Shown here: piece by piece, positions 58,178 to 64,000 of the stretch | Layout of the letters: every line of letters starts with the position of its first letter | How positions within the stretch are numbered: the stretch's first letter is position 1 | Origin: Leptospira kanakyensis | Lineage (GTDB): Bacteria; Spirochaetota; Leptospiria; Leptospirales; Leptospiraceae | Direction of reading: 5' to 3' | Length of the DNA stretch: 64,000 nt | Assembly: GCF_004769235.1 (NCBI RefSeq) | Contig: NZ_RQFG01000005.1 | Location: forward strand, 1-64,000 | Made by a program: the position numbers and the translations under genes | Notes under the pieces: generated by a model | What the model saw: the letters and a program-made list of their open reading frames with translations, nothing else | Databases searched by the model: none | What the model was told of the DNA's origin: nothing

Positions 58178-59170
58178 TTATTTTTTCTTTTCTTCTGGAT
58201 AGATGGCCTTTCCGTTTTCATCAAACTTAGGAGTTGGAGGAACTGACTCACGTCTCGCACCTTCCGTCTCTTTGATTTGTGCATTGGCTTCCAAAAGTAA
58301 ATCTAACTTTTTAGAAGTAATGAAACCATAATTATCATCGTGTTGTTCTAAAAGATCTAAAGGTTTTGCATCAGGATTTCCTGGAGGGACCACCGTTCTT
58401 TCCATACGTTTGTTTTCTACGAAGTTGATGATGGTATCTCTCACCTTTTCGTAGTTACGTTGTTTTTCTTCGTTACGAGCATCTTTTAGATCTTCGTTGG
58501 ATCGGTATTGGTATTCTGGTTTGTCCTCGTCTGGAGTTTTGCTATAAATCATCGCAAGGATGGCAAAACGTTTCGCACGACGTAGAGTCAGAATCCCCTC
58601 TTTATAAAGAGTGAGTTTGTATCGGTATTGGTGTGGGCTGGAATTAAGACCTGTTGTGTAAAGGTCTTCCGAAGAACGAAGGTCACGAAAACCAAGACGT
58701 AACAATGCTTTGGCATTATTGTCATTGGAACGAATGATGGTAGGTGCTGCCGCTTCTAGAAGTGCTCTTGCATCTTCGATATACTTTTGAAGAACGATTT
58801 CAAAAATATTTTTTAGTTCCCCTTGGGCTTGGCGGAGTTGGCGAAATCCATACACATAGTTACTTTGCAAGTACCACATGTTTCCACTAAAGTCAGATTG
58901 GTTGGCTGCTTTTAGAAGTTTGAAATAATCAAAATCCAAATTCTTTTTGGAAGGATCCGCAGCGGGAGTTTCAGCTCCAGGTTGCGCAGAACTTTGAGTT
59001 TCTTCTTGCGAAGGAGCCAAATTACTCAGAGCAACATTGATAAAATTTAAGTTTTCTTTGTTTTCAAAGATTAAAATCCCCAGATTCGTCTGTTCTGGTG
59101 ATACTGCACTGATATGTGAGATATGACCCACTACCATTGCAAAAAAGAGGATGAATTTCCATTTTCCCAT
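58178..59170 (-). CDS. Hypothetical exported helical protein
   Basis: A 330-residue secreted or periplasmic protein. A signal peptide (about 1-22) precedes a Ser/Pro/Ala linker (52-72) and a long helical domain rich in Arg, Lys and Gln (SNYVYGFRQLRQAQGELKNI, DEDKPEYQYRSNEDLKDARN). The C-terminal tail is Pro/Lys-rich. No known family is recognised. It lies 53 bases after the dapL stop and is paired with the next exported protein (1-base gap). Confidence 0.7.
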   Translation of the reverse strand: MGKWKFILFFAMVVGHISHISAVSPEQTNLGILIFENKENLNFINVALSNLAPSQEETQSSAQPGAETPAADPSKKNLDFDYFKLLKAANQSDFSGNMWYLQSNYVYGFRQLRQAQGELKNIFEIVLQKYIEDARALLEAAAPTIIRSNDNNAKALLRLGFRDLRSSEDLYTTGLNSSPHQYRYKLTLYKEGILTLRRAKRFAILAMIYSKTPDEDKPEYQYRSNEDLKDARNEEKQRNYEKVRDTIINFVENKRMERTVVPPGNPDAKPLDLLEQHDDNYGFITSKKLDLLLEANAQIKETEGARRESVPPTPKFDENGKAIYPEEKKK

Positions 59171-59223
59171 AGCTCTACCTTGTTTTTATATATCGGAGCT
59201 ACGGGAAAAACCAGGACTAAATT

Positions 59224-60450
59224 TTACATTTTTTGGATTCGTTCTATCGCAGAAATCACATCTTCCCGCTTTCCAAAGGCAGAAAGTCGGAAATATCCCT
59301 CTCCGGCAGGCCCAAATCCCGATCCGGGAGTTCCGACCACTTGTGCTTTCCCCAAAAGTTCGTCAAAAAATTCCCAGGATTTCAGTCCTCTCGGAGTTTT
59401 TAACCAAATGTAAGGAGCGTTCGTTCCGCCAAAAACAGTGTATCCAGCAGTTGCCAAACCTTCGCGAATGAGTTTTGCATTTTGCATATAGTAGGAAATT
59501 TGTTCTTTGATCTCCACTTGGCCCTGTGCGGAGAAAATTGCCTCAGCTCCTTTTTGTGTCACGTAAGACACTCCATTGAACTTGGTGGTGTGGCGACGGT
59601 TCCAAAGGGAATTAAAACTGATTTCTTCACCCGCTTTTGTTTTTCCTTTTAGATCTTTCGGAATCACAAGGTAGGCACAACGAGTTCCTGTAAATCCAGC
59701 TGTTTTGGAAAAGGATCTAAATTCCATAGCCACTTCTTTAGCACCAGGAATTTCATAAATGGATTTTGGAATTTCAGGATCTTGGATAAAGGATTCGTAA
59801 GCAGAATCATAAAGGATGATACTTCCGATTTTTTTTGCAAAGTTCACCCATTCCGTGAGACGAGCCTTCGTTGCCACCATTCCCGTTGGGTTATTCGGAT
59901 AACAAAGATAAATGATATCAGGTTTTTCTTTTGGGAAGTCTGGTTCAAAATTGTTTTCTTCTGTGGCTGGCATATAAATGATATTTGCATACCTTCCATC
60001 AGACCCAACTTCTCCGGTGCGACCTGCCATTACGTTTGTATCCACGTAAACCGGATACACTGGATCCACTACGGCGATTTTACTATCTAAAGAAAAAATC
60101 TCTTGGATATTACCGCAGTCACATTTGGATCCATCAGAAACAAAGACTTCATCTTCTGCAATTTGGACACCACGCGCTGTATAATCATGTGCGATGATTT
60201 TTTGGATGAGAAAGGAATATCCTTGTTCTGGGCCGTATCCATGGAACCCACCAGCACTTCCCATTTCTTTGGCAGCATCAACCATCGCATTCACAATTGT
60301 AGGTGCGAGTGGTAAAGTGACATCACCAATTCCAAGACGAATGATTTTAGCACTTTGGTTGGCATCGGAATAAACTTTTACCCTTCTTCCGATTTCAGGA
60401 AATAAGTATCCTGCTTTCAATTTTAAATAGTTTTCATTTATCTGAGTCAT
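59224..60450 (-). CDS. dapL: LL-diaminopimelate aminotransferase
   Basis: A 408-residue PLP enzyme that makes LL-diaminopimelate from tetrahydrodipicolinate in one step, for lysine and peptidoglycan. It has the class I/II fold with the catalytic lysine K249 in [27 protein letters not shown] and the C-terminal [18 protein letters not shown]. This pathway is found in plants, Chlamydia and Leptospira. It overlaps DUF2203 by 17 bases. Confidence 0.96.
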   Translation of the reverse strand: MTQINENYLKLKAGYLFPEIGRRVKVYSDANQSAKIIRLGIGDVTLPLAPTIVNAMVDAAKEMGSAGGFHGYGPEQGYSFLIQKIIAHDYTARGVQIAEDEVFVSDGSKCDCGNIQEIFSLDSKIAVVDPVYPVYVDTNVMAGRTGEVGSDGRYANIIYMPATEENNFEPDFPKEKPDIIYLCYPNNPTGMVATKARLTEWVNFAKKIGSIILYDSAYESFIQDPEIPKSIYEIPGAKEVAMEFRSFSKTAGFTGTRCAYLVIPKDLKGKTKAGEEISFNSLWNRRHTTKFNGVSYVTQKGAEAIFSAQGQVEIKEQISYYMQNAKLIREGLATAGYTVFGGTNAPYIWLKTPRGLKSWEFFDELLGKAQVVGTPGSGFGPAGEGYFRLSAFGKREDVISAIERIQKM

Positions 60451-60802
60451 TTTCTTCTTTATTTTCCTCTATGAGTTTTCTCGATCTAAATCCTTCAAAA
60501 TAACCATGTTCGTATAACACGTCTTCTTCGCCCCAAGTCCAACAGTAAAAACCGTTGCCATTATCAAAATCAACAAGCCACAAACCTTTCACGTCGATCT
60601 GCATTGCCAAAATTTCATTAGTCCAATGTTTTACGATTTCACCAATTTCTTCTTCCTTGGCTTCTAAAACATTTTCTGGCAATAGTTTGTTCCTTACATC
60701 ATCAGCAAGAACACTAGCTCTTAAATAGTATTCTCTTGTGATGTCTCGCACTAAAGGAAGGACGTCTCGGGCTTCCGCTAGTGTCCAAATCTTTTTAGTC
60801 AA
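60434..60802 (-). CDS. DUF2203 protein
   Basis: A 122-residue cytoplasmic protein of the DUF2203 family: [18 protein letters not shown] at the start and [29 protein letters not shown] in two halves of the conserved core. The function of the family is unknown. The start is TTG at 60802, 8 bases inside the pyrB end, and the gene overlaps dapL by 17 bases, so the three are one transcript. Confidence 0.85.
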   Translation of the reverse strand: MTKKIWTLAEARDVLPLVRDITREYYLRASVLADDVRNKLLPENVLEAKEEEIGEIVKHWTNEILAMQIDVKGLWLVDFDNGNGFYCWTWGEEDVLYEHGYFEGFRSRKLIEENKEENDSDK

Positions 60803-61727
60803 AATTCACTCCGAGACTGAGGCAAAGTAAAACCATTCTTACCACCACACCATACTTCGCCTGACGAAAGTAAGCTGCGTTAGGAAGATCATCTACATCT
60901 GTGGAAAGTTCATTCACACGTGGGAGTGGATGGAGAATGGTTGTGTCCTTTTTGGAAGCAAGGACCAGTTCTTTATTCACTTTATAAATATCTTTTAGTT
61001 TTTCGTATTCTCTGTGATCGGGAAATCTTTCTTCTTGGATCCTTGTGACATAGGCAACATCCGCATCCCAAAATGCTTTGATGTCAGTGGTTTCTTCCCA
61101 AGTCATAGGAAAACCATCTAAGTTTTTTTTGTATTTTTCAGGAAGTTTCAGTTCTTCAGGACTAATGAGATATAAGTGAACTGGATAATGTCTTAAAAGA
61201 TTGATTAGGGAATGGATGGTCCTTCCGTATTTCAGATCCCCGATAAAAGCGATGTTCAGACCATCAATCTTTCCTTTTTCTGAAAAGATCGTGTATAAAT
61301 CCAGAAGGGCTTGGGTAGGATGTTGGCCTGCACCATCACCTGCATTGATCACAGGAATGTTGACAGCCCCGGCTGCTATCCGAGAAGAACCTTCTACTGG
61401 ATGGCGGATGACTGCTATGTCCACATAGGCTTCAATCATCTTCATGGTATCATAAAGAGTTTCTCCCTTCGAGATCGAAGAGAACTGAAATCCCACTGTG
61501 GAAATCAACCTTCCACCTAACCTTTCCATGGCCGCTTCGAAGGACATTCGTGTGCGTGTGCTTGCTTCAAAAAATAAAGAGGCAAGGAGTTTTCCATTCA
61601 GAATTCCAAATGCTTCCCCCGATTCATGGAGGACACTCATACGGTTTGTTTTTTCGATTAAGAAATTTAGGTCTTCTTTGGAAAATTGGAGGGTGTCTAA
61701 GATGTTTTTGTGGGAGTAAGAGTACAT
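60795..61727 (-). CDS. pyrB: Aspartate carbamoyltransferase catalytic chain
   Basis: A 310-residue enzyme that joins carbamoyl phosphate and aspartate, the first committed pyrimidine step. The carbamoyl phosphate motif [17 protein letters not shown], the conserved [31 protein letters not shown], and [10 protein letters not shown] are all present. No regulatory chain pyrI gene lies next to it. It heads the operon pyrB-DUF2203-dapL. Confidence 0.96.
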   Translation of the reverse strand: MYSYSHKNILDTLQFSKEDLNFLIEKTNRMSVLHESGEAFGILNGKLLASLFFEASTRTRMSFEAAMERLGGRLISTVGFQFSSISKGETLYDTMKMIEAYVDIAVIRHPVEGSSRIAAGAVNIPVINAGDGAGQHPTQALLDLYTIFSEKGKIDGLNIAFIGDLKYGRTIHSLINLLRHYPVHLYLISPEELKLPEKYKKNLDGFPMTWEETTDIKAFWDADVAYVTRIQEERFPDHREYEKLKDIYKVNKELVLASKKDTTILHPLPRVNELSTDVDDLPNAAYFRQAKYGVVVRMVLLCLSLGVNFD

Positions 61728-61793
61728 AGTTCGGAAATCTTTTCTCTAGGGTTTTTGGTATCGAATAAATCGAAAACATATTTTTTGGTATTT

Positions 61794-62207
61794 ATGGTCG
61801 ATACTATCCAGAACAAACTCCGCGATATGGAACTGGTCACCCAACACCTGGTCCAACCAGACGATTTGAACTACCATAACAATCTTTTTGGGGGAAAAAT
61901 GCTCTCCTGGATCGATGAAGGGATGGCAATGTATGTGATGAATAAAATTCGTTATACCAATATTGTCACCATGAGTATGGACAATGTGGTATTTCGTTCC
62001 CCCGCTCGGGCGGGAGACATCATCCAAATTTATGGAAAACTCGTAAAATATGGAAAATCCTCTGTCACCTCTCGCACTTTAGCCATCACCAACAACCCAC
62101 AAACGGGAAAAATGTCGGCAGTGATCGAAAGTGACATCACCTACGTTTGTTTAGGTGAGAATGGAAAACCTACAGCTTACTTTCGGAATTTTAACCCAAC
62201 CACTTAG
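61794..62207 (+). CDS. Acyl-CoA thioesterase (YciA-type hotdog)
   Basis: A 137-residue single hotdog domain. [20 protein letters not shown] holds the helix and catalytic Asp, and [20 protein letters not shown] follows, as in YciA-type acyl-CoA thioesterases. ATG 61794 is chosen because the family starts there; a longer frame from 61710 adds unlike sequence. It is divergent from pyrB and overlaps the convergent ubiX end by 17 bases. Confidence 0.9.
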   Translation: MVDTIQNKLRDMELVTQHLVQPDDLNYHNNLFGGKMLSWIDEGMAMYVMNKIRYTNIVTMSMDNVVFRSPARAGDIIQIYGKLVKYGKSSVTSRTLAITNNPQTGKMSAVIESDITYVCLGENGKPTAYFRNFNPTT

Positions 62208-62787
62208 GAAAAAGAGTTTGGTTCACACCAAGTAAATTAAATATCCTTCCTGCAATAAAATCACCCAAGTCATCTAATGTTTTTGGCATTTGGTAGAATC
62301 CAGGGGATGCGGGAAGGATGATGGCCCCTGCTTCGTCCAGAGCCAAAAGATTTTTAAGGTGGATGCGGTTGTAGGGAGTTTCTCTCGGAACCACAATGAG
62401 CCTTCTTCTTTCCTTCAAACTGACATCAGCGGCTCTTTCAATTAGATTTTCAGTAAGACCTGCCGACATGGAAGCTACAGTTTTCATACTACAAGGAATC
62501 ACAACCATCCCATCCCAAGTGTTCGATCCACTGGCAATATCAGATCCTATATCAAAAAAATTACGAACATGAAACTTGTGTTTGGATTTTGTTTTCCACT
62601 TAGTTTCGACAAAAGATAGAATCTCTTCTGCCGACTCCACCTTTGTTTCATACTCTTCGGAAAAGATACGTAAAGCCGCAGGACTAACCGTAATATAAGT
62701 CTCACCTTCTAATTCGTAAAGAGCACGAAGGAACCGGGCCGCATAAATACTACCGCTGGCACCGGCAAGACCGACAACTAGTTTCAT
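62191..62787 (-). CDS. ubiX: UbiX-family flavin prenyltransferase
   Basis: A 198-residue enzyme that prenylates FMN to make the cofactor of UbiD-type decarboxylases. The FMN-binding [18 protein letters not shown] and the [20 protein letters not shown] and [17 protein letters not shown] motifs are clear. It overlaps the ubiA-like gene by 4 bases, suggesting a shared quinone pathway. A UbiD-type partner is not in the window. Confidence 0.94.
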   Translation of the reverse strand: MKLVVGLAGASGSIYAARFLRALYELEGETYITVSPAALRIFSEEYETKVESAEEILSFVETKWKTKSKHKFHVRNFFDIGSDIASGSNTWDGMVVIPCSMKTVASMSAGLTENLIERAADVSLKERRRLIVVPRETPYNRIHLKNLLALDEAGAIILPASPGFYQMPKTLDDLGDFIAGRIFNLLGVNQTLFPKWLG

Positions 62788-63695
62788 CGAAAACTAATTC
62801 CAGAAGAAATCTTTAATAAAAATTCGTTCCATTTATCAAAAAGAATCGCAAGGAATAAAACCACACTGATCCAAGAATTGATTTGGTAAAAAACCATTGG
62901 TAAGTCTTTCGATTTATATTGGTAAGAAATTTTATGTTCATATAAAACCAAAATTCCAATCACAGAAAGGATAAGGAAATACATGACCCCAAGGCCTGCA
63001 CTGATCCCTGCAAAAATAAAAAACACAAAAGAAAGGATATGGAGAATCACTGCAATGGCCCGAGATTTGGTTTCTCCAAGACGAGACGGAATGCTATGAA
63101 GATTTTCTTTTGCGTCAAAGTCCATATCCTGGATGGCATATAACACATCAAAGGCGGCAATATGAAAGAGTAATCCTAAAGAAAATAAAATAGGAACTAA
63201 ACTCACAGTTTCTGTGATGGCTATCCAAGCACCGAGTGGGGCAAGAGAGATGGCAAATCCCAAAACCAAATGACAAAAGAGAGTAAACCTTTTGGTCAGC
63301 GAATAAAGAAATAAAACAAAGAGAGCCGGGAAAGAAAGGAGGAAAGCCAGTTTGTTTACGAAGAAACTGGCAAAGATAAAAATAAAAGCAGAAAGACCGA
63401 TAAAAAGCAGAGCCGAGAGTTTGGAAATTTTTCCAGACGGGATTTCTCTATTTTGAGTGCGTGGGTTTTTTTCATCAATCTCCGAATCCACATACCGGTT
63501 GAATCCCATGGCGGCACTGCGAGCACTCACCATACAAACAAGGATCAGGGCCCCAATCCGCAGTAAATCCCCTGTATCTAGGGTGGATTCTAAGTAGGCC
63601 AGGATGAAACTAATCCCAGCGAAGGGCAAAGCAAAGAGTGTGTGGGAAAATTTTACCATTTTAGCGTAGAGAATTAGGTTTTTAAAGAAGTTCAT
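62784..63695 (-). CDS. ubiA: UbiA-family polyprenyltransferase
   Basis: A 303-residue membrane enzyme with about eight to nine helices. The two Asp-rich metal motifs are [20 protein letters not shown] and [20 protein letters not shown]. It prenylates an aromatic acid in quinone synthesis. With adjacent ubiX it could act in ubiquinone-type or in futalosine-type menaquinone synthesis (MqnP/MqnL-like); for Leptospira, a menaquinone user, I favour the latter but have not verified it. Confidence 0.92.
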   Translation of the reverse strand: MNFFKNLILYAKMVKFSHTLFALPFAGISFILAYLESTLDTGDLLRIGALILVCMVSARSAAMGFNRYVDSEIDEKNPRTQNREIPSGKISKLSALLFIGLSAFIFIFASFFVNKLAFLLSFPALFVLFLYSLTKRFTLFCHLVLGFAISLAPLGAWIAITETVSLVPILFSLGLLFHIAAFDVLYAIQDMDFDAKENLHSIPSRLGETKSRAIAVILHILSFVFFIFAGISAGLGVMYFLILSVIGILVLYEHKISYQYKSKDLPMVFYQINSWISVVLFLAILFDKWNEFLLKISSGISFR

Positions 63696-63788
63696 GGCAT
63701 CCTTTCTGCCCTTAGTTTAGACAGTCGGAAGGTTTTTTGGTTCATTCTGATTCGATTTCTTCCGTTCTTAGAACCAAGGTCACAAATT

Positions 63789-64000
63789 ATGAATATCCGT
63801 CTTTCTTTTCTTGGGCGATTCCCCGCATCCACTGTGACAATCGGGATTTTTCTCCTCACTACTGTAAATTTTTCTCATCCGAGTCTTGAGGATCGCCCCC
63901 TTCGGATTTTTTTCCATTGTGGGAAAGAACTCTTCACCAAAATGGATGAGGAAGGCCGCGGGGGTCTCAGTGCCCTCCTAGGTTTTGTCGAAAGAGAAAA
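63789..64000 (+). CDS. Truncated hypothetical exported protein (5' part)
   Basis: An open frame from ATG 63789 runs past the end of the window without a stop. It begins with a likely signal peptide or membrane segment (PASTVTIGIFLLTTVNFSH) and continues DRPLRIFFHCGKELFTKMDE. AAGG upstream is a weak ribosome site. About 70 residues are visible, too few to name a family. Confidence 0.6.
   Translation, partial: MNIRLSFLGRFPASTVTIGIFLLTTVNFSHPSLEDRPLRIFFHCGKELFTKMDEEGRGGLSALLGFVERE

Noticed and set aside
1..64000. tRNA, rRNA, CRISPR arrays and insertion sequences
   Set aside because: Gaps between genes were read for tRNA-like arms, regularly spaced repeats and transposase motifs; none were convincing.

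Overview
The window reads as a chromosomal segment of a spirochaete of the genus Leptospira, most likely a free-living (saprophytic-clade) species. The support is indirect: moderately AT-rich DNA; many lipoprotein signal peptides with relaxed spirochaetal lipoboxes; LL-diaminopimelate aminotransferase; a bactofilin; two 7TMR-DISM sensor proteins; three methyl-accepting chemotaxis proteins; and a copper nitrite reductase with denitrification-type regulation. No rRNA, tRNA, CRISPR array, insertion sequence or integrase was seen.

Layout. 1-5 kb: a structured intergenic stretch, a small lipoprotein and two chemoreceptors. 5-16 kb: a membrane metallophosphoesterase, malate:quinone oxidoreductase, an OmpA-type outer membrane protein, a flavoprotein/ECF41-type sigma factor pair with a recognisable cognate promoter, then a lipidated 7TM hybrid histidine kinase followed by a metallo-beta-lactamase-fold hydrolase and a short-chain dehydrogenase. 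16-20 kb: a copper nitrite reductase operon (nirK fused to cytochrome c, a nirV-like gene, a SCO copper chaperone) behind a perfect FNR-type box. 20-24 kb: a GAF-GAF-PP2C phosphatase and a PAS chemoreceptor. 23.6-30.2 kb: an accessory-looking stretch with a GNAT enzyme, a cysteine-rich small protein, a 1288-residue AT-rich protein with a PD-(D/E)XK-like C terminus (candidate defence protein), and two lipoproteins. 30.3-36.5 kb: a gamma carbonic anhydrase-like protein, then sucB-lpdA-sucA closed by a strong terminator. 36.5-42.3 kb: a seven-gene minus-strand run containing bactofilin, pdxA and a DegT-type aminotransferase. 42.3-52.3 kb: lytic transglycosylase, citrate synthase flanked by hairpins, then a five-gene run (7TMR-DISM PP2C phosphatase, two RNA methyltransferases, a glycosyltransferase-like protein, a DUF342 protein). 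52.4-61.7 kb: minus-strand housekeeping and signalling genes (STAS protein, an unusual IscU-pentapeptide fusion, rpmE, rho, a CBS-PAS-Fis regulator, dapL, DUF2203, pyrB). 61.8-64 kb: thioesterase, ubiX, ubiA and a truncated ORF.

How the genes fit together. Several support respiration on a TCA cycle with quinone-linked malate oxidation (mqo, gltA, sucB-lpdA-sucA), probable quinone prenylation and modification (ubiA/ubiX), and nitrite as an alternative acceptor (nirK). Regulation is dominated by phosphorelay and partner-switching parts: two PP2C phosphatases, a STAS antagonist, a hybrid kinase and an ECF41 sigma factor. The most distinctive items are the ECF41 promoter, the FNR box before nirK, the large nuclease-like accessory gene and the IscU-like/pentapeptide fusion that lacks the third scaffold cysteine.
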